Positions 18,295-28,800 of a stretch of 64,000 nt of DNA are shown here, in pieces. Made by a program: the position numbers and the translations under genes. The notes under the pieces were generated by a model. That model had not been told where the DNA came from. It did not search any database and saw only the letters and a list, made by a program, of their open reading frames with translations. Position 1 is the first letter of the stretch. The number at the start of each line of letters is the position of its first letter. The stretch comes from Lentilitoribacter sp039986595 (GTDB taxonomy: Bacteria; Pseudomonadota; Alphaproteobacteria; Rhizobiales; Rhizobiaceae). The stretch lies in assembly GCA_039986595.1 (NCBI GenBank), contig JBDWQJ010000004.1:186001-250000 (forward strand), given 5' to 3'.

Positions 18295-18310
18295 TTGCAC
18301 GCGGTTGCAA
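18295..18310. promoter_or_regulatory. LacI-type operator in front of the oxidoreductase operon
   Basis: TTGCACGCGGTTGCAA is a 16-bp site with perfect outer arms TTGCA/TGCAA and a central CG, the standard form of LacI/GalR-family operators. It is 40 bases upstream of the ATG at 18255, a place suited to blocking transcription of the minus-strand operon. The LacI protein at 13938-14936 is the obvious candidate ligand-responsive repressor. Confidence 0.7.
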
Positions 18311-18440
18311 ATTCCTATCATTAGTTTATCCATTTGGTCAACAGAACTCTTTCACTCGATATATTTTTTCTTTATTCTACTGAAAAACAGAAAACCAAAA
18401 ATTGTCTCAACGCAATCTTTAAAAGCATTGGAATAGCACT

Positions 18441-19118
18441 ATGAATAAAAACAATGAGATCAAGGCGGTTATATTTGATGCTTATGGCACCTTATTTGAT
18501 GTCTATTCTGTAGGAGCTTTAGCGGAGGAATTATTCCCCGGATATGGCAAAGCGCTTGCTAACATCTGGCGCGACAGGCAAATTGATTACACGCGCCTTC
18601 GCACCTTGTGCGATCAGTATATTGATTTTTGGGAAATCACAAAGGATGCGCTAAAATTTGCCTGTGCTTCTCTCAAACTCGACCTTACCGATGATAAATT
18701 TGAAAAATTAATGCAACAATACGCACATTTGGCAGCATTTAGCGAGAATTTGGGCGTGCTTGATCAACTTAAAACCAAAGGACTTAAACTTGGTATTTTG
18801 TCCAACGGGACGCGCAAGATGATTGATAGTGCCGTTGATAGTGCTCAGATGAGCGGTTATTTCGATCATATTTTAACAGTCGAAGGGGTACGAAAATTTA
18901 AGACCGTTCCTGAGGCTTATCAGCTTGGTCCTGATAGCTTTAATCTTGATGTCAGCGAAATCTTGTTCGTGTCTTCAAATTGCTGGGATGCTTGCGGTGC
19001 CACATGGTTTGGGTATCAAACTTTATGGGTCAATCGCGCAGATATGCCACTTGAGGAATTACATGTGGAACCAACGGTCATTGGCTCGACACTTCAGGAT
19101 GTTTTTAAGCTTATTTAG
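18441..19118 (+). CDS. Haloacid dehalogenase, type II (HAD superfamily)
   Basis: A 225-residue HAD hydrolase that appears to be a genuine L-2-haloacid dehalogenase rather than a generic phosphatase. The nucleophile is in AVIFDAYGTLFDV. The dehalogenase-specific Arg region is WRDRQIDYTRL, followed by ILSNGT. The KFKTVPEAY motif carries Lys and Tyr, and SSNCWDACGATWFGYQT supplies the Ser-x-Asn-x2-Asp set. Such enzymes convert 2-chloro- or 2-bromo-carboxylates to 2-hydroxy acids with inversion. It is transcribed away from the sugar operon and ends 2 bases from the convergent TolC-like gene. Regulation is not visible. Confidence 0.85.
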   Translation: MNKNNEIKAVIFDAYGTLFDVYSVGALAEELFPGYGKALANIWRDRQIDYTRLRTLCDQYIDFWEITKDALKFACASLKLDLTDDKFEKLMQQYAHLAAFSENLGVLDQLKTKGLKLGILSNGTRKMIDSAVDSAQMSGYFDHILTVEGVRKFKTVPEAYQLGPDSFNLDVSEILFVSSNCWDACGATWFGYQTLWVNRADMPLEELHVEPTVIGSTLQDVFKLI

Positions 19119-19120
19119 CG

Positions 19121-20680
19121 CTAGAAGCCGAGCTTATCCATATCAAATTTATTCGCAGCGATTAACAACTGATAGGCCGTCCAATAGGCGTCCGTCTTCA
19201 CACCAATTGCATCAATTTTTGATTGCGCATGTGCACGCTTTTGTTCAAGAAGTTGATCAAGCGACCCAACACCTTGATTATAACGTTCACGCTCTGCGGT
19301 TTCTATCTGCCGCATATATTTAACACGCGCCTGCGCTAGATCTATTTGTTTTCGTCCAGCTTCATATTGGCGGTAAAGCGAACGGATAGACAAAGCCACA
19401 TTACGCTTTGTGTCAGAGGCTTGATAAGAGGCAAGCTGCGCAAGTTGGCGGCTTTCTGCAATACTTGAAACGGTGCTTAGATCAACCAGTGGCATGGTTA
19501 GTTTAACGCCAACTTGCCAATCAGTCGTTTGTTGCGATTTTGAATATGCGCTTATTGCTCTATCATGCTGCGCATAGACGTTTACTTGCGGTAAATACTG
19601 GCCATATGCTGCACGGCTTGAATGACGTTGGGAAACTGCACGATGTTGCGCAGCCTTGATCTCAGGGTTAAAAGCCAGCGCTTCTTGGACCAGCTGTTCC
19701 TCATCATCAGATACGAGTTTTGAAACGCGCATTAACTTAGGCAAATTGGTAAATTTGCGACCAGTTAGGCTTTCAATTTGTGCTTTGATTTGTGATTTAG
19801 AACCTTTTGTGGCTTCATATTGTTGTCGCATGCTGGCCAAATTGGCCTGCACATATGCAACATCTGCCTGACTGGCGACACCATGGTCTTTACGATTGCG
19901 AACTGCCGTTAGAAGCTTTTTCAAACTTGAAACATTTTGGCCGAGCAATTTCACTGTTTCTTCTGTTTGGTGATATTGCAAATATGCGGACAAGACGTCT
20001 AGCAACACTTTGTTTTGTGCAGATATTGCATCACTCTTTGCAGCCAATTTATTTTGGCGCGCAGCACGAAGCGAAAACACTCGTTGGCCGCCGGTAAATA
20101 CTGGCATACTCAGCGCAAAGCTCAGCTCTGTTTCACGACTAGCATCATCTAAATTCCCGAAGCCTCTGCTCGAACGAGATGCATCAAAGGTCATGTTTAT
20201 GGTTGGGGTAAATTTCGCAATTTCAGACCAAATCTTTGTATCTGAAATATGAACCTGCTTAACCGCAATTTTAATTCCATCACTATTGGCAACAGCGTCT
20301 TTAAGAACACCACGTAAATTGCTACCAACTTGCGTATTTAACTTTGGCTCAGTATTTCCAACAAATCGTTTTGTCTTCTTCGATTTAACATGTCGTCTTG
20401 TTTTAGCGCTTCTATTTACAGTCGTAGGTATAGAGCCGACAACTTCATCCGATGGTGCAGAGTTTGTCGTAATTTCAGGGACGATTGCAGAAGGTTTGGT
20501 CACACTGGCAGAGCTGACAACAACATCAACTTCGCTTGCCCCGCGCAAAGCATCCCCTGCAAACCAAGTCTCTTCAGCCCAAGCATGTGTTGTTAGAAGC
20601 AATAGGAATACGTAAAACATACTCGCAACCGAAAAACGGTGCGAGAACGTTTTTAATAGATACGCTCCCCGATACAACAT
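19121..20680 (-). CDS. TolC family outer-membrane efflux channel
   Basis: A 519-residue outer-membrane protein of the TolC type. A signal peptide with a long hydrophobic run (SMFYVFLLLLTTHAWA) is cleaved near residue 35. A Ser/Thr/Lys-rich stretch of about 90 residues follows, not usual for TolC. The two OEP repeats come next with long amphipathic helices, including VQANLASMRQQYEATKG and RYNQGVGSLDQLLEQKRA, the latter being the typical closing helix. It would form the outer-membrane duct for type I secretion or RND/MFS efflux. No partner pump is adjacent; the RND pair at 39.7-45 kb lacks its own outer-membrane gene and could use it. Confidence 0.87.
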   Translation of the reverse strand: MLYRGAYLLKTFSHRFSVASMFYVFLLLLTTHAWAEETWFAGDALRGASEVDVVVSSASVTKPSAIVPEITTNSAPSDEVVGSIPTTVNRSAKTRRHVKSKKTKRFVGNTEPKLNTQVGSNLRGVLKDAVANSDGIKIAVKQVHISDTKIWSEIAKFTPTINMTFDASRSSRGFGNLDDASRETELSFALSMPVFTGGQRVFSLRAARQNKLAAKSDAISAQNKVLLDVLSAYLQYHQTEETVKLLGQNVSSLKKLLTAVRNRKDHGVASQADVAYVQANLASMRQQYEATKGSKSQIKAQIESLTGRKFTNLPKLMRVSKLVSDDEEQLVQEALAFNPEIKAAQHRAVSQRHSSRAAYGQYLPQVNVYAQHDRAISAYSKSQQTTDWQVGVKLTMPLVDLSTVSSIAESRQLAQLASYQASDTKRNVALSIRSLYRQYEAGRKQIDLAQARVKYMRQIETAERERYNQGVGSLDQLLEQKRAHAQSKIDAIGVKTDAYWTAYQLLIAANKFDMDKLGF

Positions 20681-20796
20681 TACTTACTCCAATAATATGG
20701 AACAACTTTAACGCGGTATGGTTAATAATCCTTTAGAGTAAGGCTCAAATCTCTTTGGTTGGGAGTTTAATTCATGCTCATCAGAAGCTAAAAATT

Positions 20797-22140
20797 TTAA
20801 AAAATCTGAGGGATCTTTCGCGACAAAATATAGCTGAGCGACAACCCTCGCAGCAGCATAAAGATGTTTAAACTGATCCAAAGCCCGTGATTGCCCCAGT
20901 AATGAGTAAAAACAATTGAAAGTGCTATAAAGCATGCTAACGATATTAGCATCATGTTTCGCATATCCGCCGACCAGGTTGCGCCAATGAATATCCCATC
21001 CATTTGAAAAGCCAATACACCGGTGATTGAAATCAATGCAGCCCAAACATAATATTCTGTTGCAATTGATCGAACCGTTGGCTCATTTGTGATTAAATTG
21101 ATCAACCATGGTCCGACAACGATAAAAATAACCATCAAAATACCAGCCAGCAAAAAGCCCCAGTAAAGTGTCAGCTTAACTGTCTTAAGAAATGCGGGGC
21201 GATAATTTGCACCAATTGCGCGGCCTGCTAATTGCTCTGCAGCCGTTGCGAACCCATCCAACAGATACCCTGACAACATCAAGAAATTCATCAAAATAGC
21301 ATTCGCAGCAAGAGTTTCATCACCAAATTGTCCACCCATTCTGGTGAGCCAAGCAAATGCACCAACAAGTGCAAAACTTCGGATCATGATATCACCGTTT
21401 AGCGCCATCAGTTTCATGATGGATGGACGGTGAAAAACCTGATCGCGTGATAATGGTTGTGAACCGTTAAAGCTGCGCATAACGATAAATAGTCCAACTG
21501 CTAAGCCGAGATACTCTGCAATCACAGTTGCGATTGCAACACCTGATAGTCCCCATTCAAGCCCCAAGCCGAGCGAAAATGAAAGAGCAATATTTGTACC
21601 ATTGATCAAGATTTGCAAGAGCAAACCTAAACGCCCTTTACCAAGCCCTAAAACATAGCCAAGCAGGGCATAATTCATCAAAGCAGCTGGCGCTGAAAAT
21701 ACTCTTATGGCAAAATATTCTTTTGCAGCTGATGCGACTTCGCGACTTGCATCCATTAAATATAGACCAAGAGAAATGATGACCGTATGCAACAGTAAGA
21801 TGACCAAACCGGATGCAAGCCCAATGATCATGGAACGCCAAAATACTGCTTTTTGCTCTAATTCATCTTCGCGCCCATAGGCTTGTGCCACCAAACCTGT
21901 TGTGGCTGATCTTAAAAAGTTAAACGTGCCAAACAAAAGATCAAAAATGATCGTCGCAATTGCTAGGCCGCCAATCAATGCTGCATTCGCAAATTGGCCA
22001 ACTACCGCTGTGTCGGTTATTCCCAACAAGGGCGTTGTTAAAAATGCCAATGTCATCGGCACGGCAATTGCGAAAACGCTTTTGTGGGTTACATCAAATT
22101 CTCGCAACGGTTTTGATGTTTTATTCTCTTGGCTTTGCAA
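20797..22140 (-). CDS. MATE family efflux transporter
   Basis: A 447-residue inner-membrane exporter of the MATE family with twelve predicted segments in two homologous halves. The N-terminal half begins VFAIAVPMTLAFLTTPLLGITDTAVVG with the conserved start of the family. The second half starts near IMIRSFALVGAFAWLTRMG. MATE proteins export cationic drugs or metabolites using Na+ or H+. The closest type by feel is the DinF subgroup, because LLGITDTAVVGQ resembles DinF's N-terminus, but no lexA is adjacent. It follows a small membrane protein gene by 10 bases and may be co-transcribed with it. Confidence 0.9.
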   Translation of the reverse strand: MQSQENKTSKPLREFDVTHKSVFAIAVPMTLAFLTTPLLGITDTAVVGQFANAALIGGLAIATIIFDLLFGTFNFLRSATTGLVAQAYGREDELEQKAVFWRSMIIGLASGLVILLLHTVIISLGLYLMDASREVASAAKEYFAIRVFSAPAALMNYALLGYVLGLGKGRLGLLLQILINGTNIALSFSLGLGLEWGLSGVAIATVIAEYLGLAVGLFIVMRSFNGSQPLSRDQVFHRPSIMKLMALNGDIMIRSFALVGAFAWLTRMGGQFGDETLAANAILMNFLMLSGYLLDGFATAAEQLAGRAIGANYRPAFLKTVKLTLYWGFLLAGILMVIFIVVGPWLINLITNEPTVRSIATEYYVWAALISITGVLAFQMDGIFIGATWSADMRNMMLISLACFIALSIVFTHYWGNHGLWISLNIFMLLRGLSLSYILSRKIPQIF

Positions 22141-22150
22141 AAGCTAATCT

Positions 22151-22420
22151 TCAACTACGGCGGTAATTTAAGATACGTAGTAACAAAAATACCGGGATAA
22201 CAATTGCTGCCCCTAATGCTAAATATTCGCCAACCCGACCAAGCGCTGCAAAGCCTTGCTCCCAAATACGGACGATGAAGTCACGCACAACGTATAAAAT
22301 ATCAAATGGCGACCAGTTAAAGGCAGCCATCACCACGCCAACAATGAACGAAATGACCAATAATTTGAGTATGGTTCTTCCAACTGTATCACCTAAAAAT
22401 CGGTTTACTTGTCCTGACAT
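22151..22420 (-). CDS. Small two-span membrane protein, DUF6460-like
   Basis: An 89-residue protein with two hydrophobic segments (LKLLVISFIVGVVMAAFNW and LALGAAIVIPVFLLLRIL) and a conserved-looking start MSGQVNRFLGDTVG. I believe it belongs to the DUF6460 family of Hyphomicrobiales, whose function is unknown; this assignment is from memory of the N-terminal pattern. The ATG at 22420 is chosen because AGGAG sits 7 bases upstream of it on the minus strand. An in-frame ATG at 22438 has no such site. It precedes the MATE gene by 10 bases. Confidence 0.75.
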   Translation of the reverse strand: MSGQVNRFLGDTVGRTILKLLVISFIVGVVMAAFNWSPFDILYVVRDFIVRIWEQGFAALGRVGEYLALGAAIVIPVFLLLRILNYRRS

Positions 22421-22590
22421 AGGTCCACTCCTGAGCATTTCATTAATGATGAGGACATACTCATCTCATCGTTTGGATGCAAGATAAATGCGCTTTTGGA
22501 TGTAAATAAGACGCCCTTCTTAGTTGCTGGCGCTTGCAAGAGGTAAACAACGCCCATAGCTTTAATAAAATTTAAAGCGATTCTTTATCC

Positions 22591-25095
22591 ATGGCCTCTG
22601 AGCACCTTCAACTCCCCGACATATTTACCAAATGGTTTGATAGCCATGGTTGGGCGCCAAGACCACACCAGCTTGCGCTGTTGGAAAAGGCGCAGGATGG
22701 TCATTCCACTTTGTTGATCGCTCCGACGGGTGCGGGTAAAACACTTGCAGGATTTTTGCCATCACTGACTGATTTAGCAACACGGGAAAAACCAAAACCT
22801 GGTATGGTAAAACCAAGACTGCACACGCTTTATGTCTCGCCGCTTAAAGCCCTTGCCGTTGATATTGAGCGCAATTTAACAAAGCCTGTATCTGAGATGG
22901 GTTTACCGATTAAAATCGAAACTCGGACCGGTGACACCCCTCAGCATAAGCGGCAAAGACAAAAGCTTGATCCACCAGATATTCTTTTAACAACGCCAGA
23001 ACAGATTTCGCTTTTGCTCGCGAACGGGCAAGCTGAGCTTTTTTTTAAAGATCTGAAATATATCATTTTCGACGAATTGCATTCGCTTGTAACCTCAAAG
23101 CGCGGTCATTTGTTGGCTCTTGCATTATCTCGACTTAGAAGCCATGCGCCTGATCTGCAAACCATTGGATTATCGGCAACAGTTGCCAATCCCAAAGAAT
23201 TGCAAAAATGGCTTGTCAGTCAAAACAACAATAATCAACTTGCCGAAAAGATTTTAGTTGAGGGTGGTGCGAAACCAAACATCACGATTTTGGAGACCAA
23301 AGAACGCATTCCTTGGTCCGGCCACAGTGCACGATATGCAATGGGTGATGTTTATGATCAGATTAAAGAACATCAGACGACGCTGTTATTTGTAAACACA
23401 CGCAGCCAAGCTGAGTTGTTGTTTCAAGAATTATGGACAATCAACGAAGAAAACTTACCAATTGCACTTCACCATGGTTCGCTTGATGCCAGTAAACGCC
23501 GCAAAGTTGAGGCGGCAATGGCGAAAAATGCTTTGCGCGCTGTTGTTGCGACATCAACCCTTGATTTGGGGATAGACTGGGGTGACGTCGATCTTGTCAT
23601 TCATATCGGCGCCCCAAAAGGTGCAAGCCGTTTAGCCCAACGTATTGGCCGGTCTAACCATAGAATGGATGAACCCAGCAAAGCGGTGCTAGTGCCTGCC
23701 AATCGTTTTGAAGTCATGGAATGTAAAGCTGCATTAGATGCAAATTACATCGGTGCGCAGGATACGCCACCGCTCCTTGAAGGAGCCATTGACGTTCTCG
23801 CACAGCACATTTTGGGCATGGCCTGTGCCAAGCCATTTTTTGAGCATGAGCTTTATAAAGAAGTTACCAGCGCAGCTCCCTATAGTCACTTAACCCAAGA
23901 GCAATTTGGACGCATAATTGAATTTGTTGCAACGGGTGGCTACGCACTTAAAAGCTATGAACGATATGCTCGCATTCGCAAAACAAAAGACGGCACATGG
24001 CGCATATCTAATCCCCAAATTGCACAACAATATAGATTAAATATCGGAACGATCATTGAAGCTCCAATCTTAAATGTGCGCCTGACTAAGAAAAAAGCGA
24101 ATGGCTCCATTGGACGCGGCGGTCCAAAGCTCGGCACTATTGAAGAGTATTTTTTAGAAATGTTATCGCCCGGTGATACATTTTTATTTAGCGGCCAAGT
24201 TTTGCGATTTGAAGGCATCCGCGAAAATGAATGTTTAGCATCAAAGACATTTGATCAATCGCCCAAAATCCCATCCTATGCTGGCGGGAAATTCCCACTT
24301 TCAACATATCTTGCTGAGCAAGTGCGTAAAATGCTGATTGATCGTGAAAAATGGGCTGCATTACCCGATCAGGTTCGTGAATGGTTAGAGCTTCAAAGAC
24401 GCGTATCGCGCATGCCAAGCCATAATGAGCTTTTACTTGAAACATTCCCGCGCAACAAAAAACACTACATGATCATTTACCCATTTGAAGGCCGACTAGC
24501 ACACCAAACACTTGGCATGCTTTTAACCAGACGATTGGAGCGAATGCATGCGCGACCTCTTGGATTTGTTGCAACAGATTATGCGTTGGCAATTTGGGCG
24601 CTGGATGATTTGGGTGAACGCTTTAAAAATGGCTTGATATCGCTATCTGAATTGTTTGATGAAGATATGTTGGGTGATGATTTAGAAGCTTGGCTTGATG
24701 AATCTTGGTTACTCAAACGCACGTTTCGAAATTGCGCTGTTATTTCAGGATTAATTGAACGTCGGCATCCGGGCAAAGAAAAAACTGGGCGCCAAGTTAC
24801 TGTTTCAGCTGATTTGATTTATGACGTTTTAAGAAGTCATGAGCCTGATCACATTTTAATGCAAGCAACACGCGCAGATGCGGCAACCGGATTGTTGGAT
24901 ATTCGAAGATTAAGCGATATGCTTTTACGAATCAAAGGACGTATCATGCATCAAAAACTTGATCATATCTCACCGCTTGCGGTTCCTATTATGCTTGAAA
25001 TTGGTCGCGAACCAGTCAACGGGGAAGCCCAGGAAAGCATATTGCTTGAAGCTGCGGAAGAATTTTTGAGCGAGGCGAAAAGTCAGCTTAAATGA
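22591..25095 (+). CDS. Ligase-associated DNA damage response DEXH-box helicase (Lhr-like)
   Basis: An 834-residue SF2 helicase of the Lhr-related, ligase-associated group. The Walker A motif is LLIAPTGAGKTLAGFLP (about residues 40-56) and the DEXH box is FDELHSL. Motif III is GLSATVANP, motif V/VI TSTLDLGIDWGDVDLV with RLAQRIGRSNHR. A winged-helix and beta-sheet C-terminal region of 400 residues is typical of Lhr proteins. Family knowledge places these with PdeM, an exonuclease and an ATP-dependent DNA ligase in repair of DNA damage including interstrand crosslinks. Here the pdeM start overlaps its stop by 4 bases (ATGA), but the ligase and exonuclease are absent nearby. Confidence 0.92.
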   Translation: MASEHLQLPDIFTKWFDSHGWAPRPHQLALLEKAQDGHSTLLIAPTGAGKTLAGFLPSLTDLATREKPKPGMVKPRLHTLYVSPLKALAVDIERNLTKPVSEMGLPIKIETRTGDTPQHKRQRQKLDPPDILLTTPEQISLLLANGQAELFFKDLKYIIFDELHSLVTSKRGHLLALALSRLRSHAPDLQTIGLSATVANPKELQKWLVSQNNNNQLAEKILVEGGAKPNITILETKERIPWSGHSARYAMGDVYDQIKEHQTTLLFVNTRSQAELLFQELWTINEENLPIALHHGSLDASKRRKVEAAMAKNALRAVVATSTLDLGIDWGDVDLVIHIGAPKGASRLAQRIGRSNHRMDEPSKAVLVPANRFEVMECKAALDANYIGAQDTPPLLEGAIDVLAQHILGMACAKPFFEHELYKEVTSAAPYSHLTQEQFGRIIEFVATGGYALKSYERYARIRKTKDGTWRISNPQIAQQYRLNIGTIIEAPILNVRLTKKKANGSIGRGGPKLGTIEEYFLEMLSPGDTFLFSGQVLRFEGIRENECLASKTFDQSPKIPSYAGGKFPLSTYLAEQVRKMLIDREKWAALPDQVREWLELQRRVSRMPSHNELLLETFPRNKKHYMIIYPFEGRLAHQTLGMLLTRRLERMHARPLGFVATDYALAIWALDDLGERFKNGLISLSELFDEDMLGDDLEAWLDESWLLKRTFRNCAVISGLIERRHPGKEKTGRQVTVSADLIYDVLRSHEPDHILMQATRADAATGLLDIRRLSDMLLRIKGRIMHQKLDHISPLAVPIMLEIGREPVNGEAQESILLEAAEEFLSEAKSQLK

Positions 25096-25811
25096 ATATG
25101 ACAAGCCCTCTCACTCCAAGCAAAACAACCTTTCCTTCACTATCAACGGAACTGAGTGGTGTTGAAATCGTTTGTGATTACCGCGGTGTATTGTATCTAC
25201 CCAATTCAACAACGCTGATTGTCTCAGATCTTCACCTTGAAAAAGGTGCTGCATTTGCCCGTCGCGGAATGTTACACCCGCCTTATGACACAACTCAAAC
25301 GCTTGATAAACTGAAGCAATCTCTTGATCATTATGCCCCACAAACAGTTATTAGCCTTGGTGATAGCTTCCACGACCAACTCGGCTCGGAGCTTTTGCCA
25401 GATTTAGCGCGCCAACAGATCAAACAAATGCAAACCGGTCGCAATTGGGTTTGGATTTCTGGGAACCATGATCCAAAACCCCACACGAGTATTGAAGGCG
25501 ATTGCTGTGAAGAGATAACCTGCGAGACATTGCAGCTTCGACATGAACCATCCGATGATGATGCGAGCGGTGAAATATCAGGGCACTTACATCCCGCCGC
25601 CGTCATTACACGTCGCGGTAAGTCCGTTCGTCGAGCTTGTTTTGCAACAGATGGCAAACGCCTCATCATGCCGTCTTTTGGCGCAACAACCGGGGGGCTT
25701 TCATTAAAACATAAGGCGTTTAAGGGCTTGTTTGATACGAAAAAACTCTTCGCCCACGTCTTGGGCAAAGAGCAGATTTATCCAATTTCTTGGTCTAAGA
25801 TGCGCGGCTAG
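25092..25811 (+). CDS. pdeM: PdeM, ligase-associated DNA damage response metallo-endonuclease
   Basis: A 239-residue calcineurin-like metallophosphoesterase. Metal-binding motifs are in order LIVSDLHLEKGAAFARRG (residues 42-59), LGDSFHD, WISGNHDP and the late EISGHLHPAA. PdeM-type enzymes are Mn-dependent phosphodiesterases/endonucleases encoded with the Lhr-like helicase, and here the ATG overlaps the helicase stop (ATGA), showing translational coupling. Length and motif spacing match the family. The stop lies inside a hairpin shared with the convergent PodJ-like gene. Confidence 0.9.
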   Translation: MNMTSPLTPSKTTFPSLSTELSGVEIVCDYRGVLYLPNSTTLIVSDLHLEKGAAFARRGMLHPPYDTTQTLDKLKQSLDHYAPQTVISLGDSFHDQLGSELLPDLARQQIKQMQTGRNWVWISGNHDPKPHTSIEGDCCEEITCETLQLRHEPSDDDASGEISGHLHPAAVITRRGKSVRRACFATDGKRLIMPSFGATTGGLSLKHKAFKGLFDTKKLFAHVLGKEQIYPISWSKMRG

Positions 25812-25830
25812 TTCGCGTAACGACTAGCCG
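25805..25830. terminator. Hairpin spanning both convergent stop codons
   Basis: CGGCTAGT (25805-25812) and ACTAGCCG (25823-25830) form a perfect 8-bp stem around 10 bases. The arms contain the TAG stops of pdeM (plus) and of the PodJ-like gene (minus). Only short T runs follow, so it may act as a weak two-way terminator or an RNA-end stabiliser. Confidence 0.5.
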
Positions 25831-28800
25831 TTTCGCTTAAGCAGTTCCTGAACAAGCTTGTCAGTGATCTGACCATCTGGCTTCATGCCAATTGAGGCTT
25901 GAAACTCTTTAATGGCATTGGTTGTTTTTGTGCCGATAATCCCATCCGGACGACCAGTATCAAAACCGTTATTGTTCAAAATACCTTGAATATTCATGAT
26001 GGCTTTTTTCATATCAATTGAAGCTGTGTTCGTCGCTTCACCAACCCATGAATCGGGCACCTGAACATTATTTGCGTTTACATCAAGCGGTGTTGGTTTC
26101 CAGTTTGCAACCAAACCTTTTGCACCCTCAGCATCTGCTTGCGGCAGAGCATTGAACACCTCATCACGTTTAGATGCTGCATCTGCATCACCTTGATTTG
26201 CAGCGATTGCAAACCATTTATAGCTTTCAGATAAATTGCGTGGAACACCTTCCCCACGCGCATATAAGATCGCCATGTTAACTTGGCTGTCACGCACACC
26301 ACGTTCAGCGGCTGCTAAGAACCAGTTGGCCGCTTGGCTAAAGTCTGTTGCGTTTCCGGTGGATGCCAACAGAACCCCAAGATTGTGCATAGCGTTTATG
26401 TTGCCGTTGTTTGCTGACGACTGATATAGAACCCTTGCACGATCGATATCACGATCAACACCGGTACCTTTCTCATAAAAATTACCTAATCGATATTGTG
26501 CTGGCGCAAAATTAAGATCAGAAGAAAGCTTCAACCATTTAACCGCTTCATCCAACTTCACCTCTGTGCCACGGCCATCTGTATAGCGGGCTGAAATTTC
26601 ATAAAGCGCGATCGGATCTCCACCCAATGCAGCTTGTTTTAATGCAACAGGCGCAACTGAATCTGGTAGGTCTTGCGCATCTGCATATAGATTTACCGGA
26701 GCAGATGGTGTTTGTGATTGAAGTGGATCAACCTCATTGCCAATTTCAGCTGTTTCAACAGCTTGGCGCACTGGATTAACATCCTGCACAAGCGAATCTG
26801 CATTACCTTCAGCGAGTTGCTCACCATCTGATGGCGGCGCCATGGTATCGTTTAACGGAAGTGTCGGTTCCGGCCGTGCTGTTACTGGTGCAGATTGATC
26901 AAATCCTGTTGCCTCGTTACCAGCAGCAAGCGTATCATTCTCAAGTGGAATTTCTCTCGGCTCAACAGTTTCAGGAACAACCTCAACAACTTTTGGAGCC
27001 GTGTTTTCAGGCGAACCACCAATAAAGTTTTTAGCCAATGGTATTGCCAATATTGCCAATAGGATTGCACCAGCTGCGATCAAGATCGGTTTACGTACAA
27101 GCGGACCGCCCGATAGTTTTACACCGCGTTTTTTGGACTTCTCCGGCTTTTCATCACTTTCCATTGCACCAACTTCAGCAGCAGCTGCTAGCGCTGCTTT
27201 GCGCGCAGAAGCAACATAATCAGTTGGTTTTGAATTTGCCATTTGCGGCTCATTCTGACTACCGCGTTGTTTTTGCACATCACGCATCTTTTGCATGATT
27301 GAATTAATGTCAGGCGCGCCAGAACCTGGCTCTAGCGGTTCATCTGCAAATTCGCTTTCCAACTCATCCAGTGCTGATGGTTCTGCGCGATGCTCTGGCG
27401 TTGCCAATAAGCTTTCTTCTTCTTGACCACCCGAGCGATCACGTTTTATGCGTTCGGCCAAACCAGCCAATAACGAACTTGCCCCACGTGCGGGTTTTTC
27501 AGCCTTAAACTCTGGTTCGATGCCCAGTTGATCATCAAGTACACTATCGTCATAAACTTCAACACTTGGGGAAGCCTCCGCTAGCGTTGCAGCACGAGGC
27601 ATTTCAACATTGGATGCCAAATTTTGTGGAGCTGGTGGTGGTGTCTGCGCAAACGACGGCTCGGTTCCACGTTCCATGGTTTCCAAACGATCTGCGATCT
27701 TTAACAATGTATCTTGCAAAGCACCGAATGATTTCGAATTTCGGTTTTCAGATTCACGATAAAGATGTTCAAGCTGTTTAAGATCAGATGTGAGTGCAGA
27801 GATATTTGAGCTATCGACATGACCACTTGCAGATGCTGAGCCTGGTGAACGTTGATAAGCTTCAAGAGTTGCTTCAGCTGCCTGACGTGCTGCTTCTAAA
27901 ACAAATTCATCGTTGGTGTTTAAATGCTCTTCCAAATTGGATAATTTATCACCAACCTGATCCACACTTGCACCGCTCATCAATTCTGACAATTGCGCGA
28001 TTTGCTGTTGTAGACCATCGGTATTGACCTGGGTCACGCCACCGGTTGAGCTTTCTAAACGTTCAGCGATACCCGATAGTTGATGCTCCAAGCGATCAAG
28101 GCCGGGAAGGTCCGCTGGTGCTGAACGCTCATCTAACTTGTTTGCAATTTCCGCAAGCTGCCCAACTAGCCTTTCAATTCCAGCTGTCTCTACTGATGCA
28201 GCACGGTTATCCAGCGCATCCACTTTATCGGCAATTTCCAAGAGACGTGCATCCAGCTGTGGGCTGTGCGCACCAGGTGAGCCATTATCCAAGCTAGCTT
28301 GAAGATTAGCAAGACGCTGCTCAAGTTCGCTAATACTTGTGTCATTGGCAATATCGTTAAGACGCGCCGACATTATTTCTAAACGATCGGCAACACCATG
28401 CTCGCCATTATTGGCTAGTTGCCCGATCTGATCAGCTAATTGTGCAAGTCGTGCATCTGTTTGATTGGTAAATTCTGCAAATTGCTCGTGGCTGCCCGAA
28501 CCTTCTGGGCGATCCATTAATTGTGTGATTGCTGTTGCAATCAACTCAACTTTTTCTTCCAATGGACGCAAGGCACCATCTGATTGCGGCATCGCAGCCA
28601 AAACGTGGCGAATATCATCTAAACGCGTGGCTAAATCAGACAATTCACCTTGGATTGCATGCGGGTTAAAATCTTGCAAAGTACGCTCGATATCACTCCA
28701 GCGATTATCAAGCCCCATCAACGTGTCTTCTTTGGCGACAGTATCGACTAGGTTTCGCAAGCTATCTACTTCAAGGCGAAGGCTATCAAGTTCCCCACCT

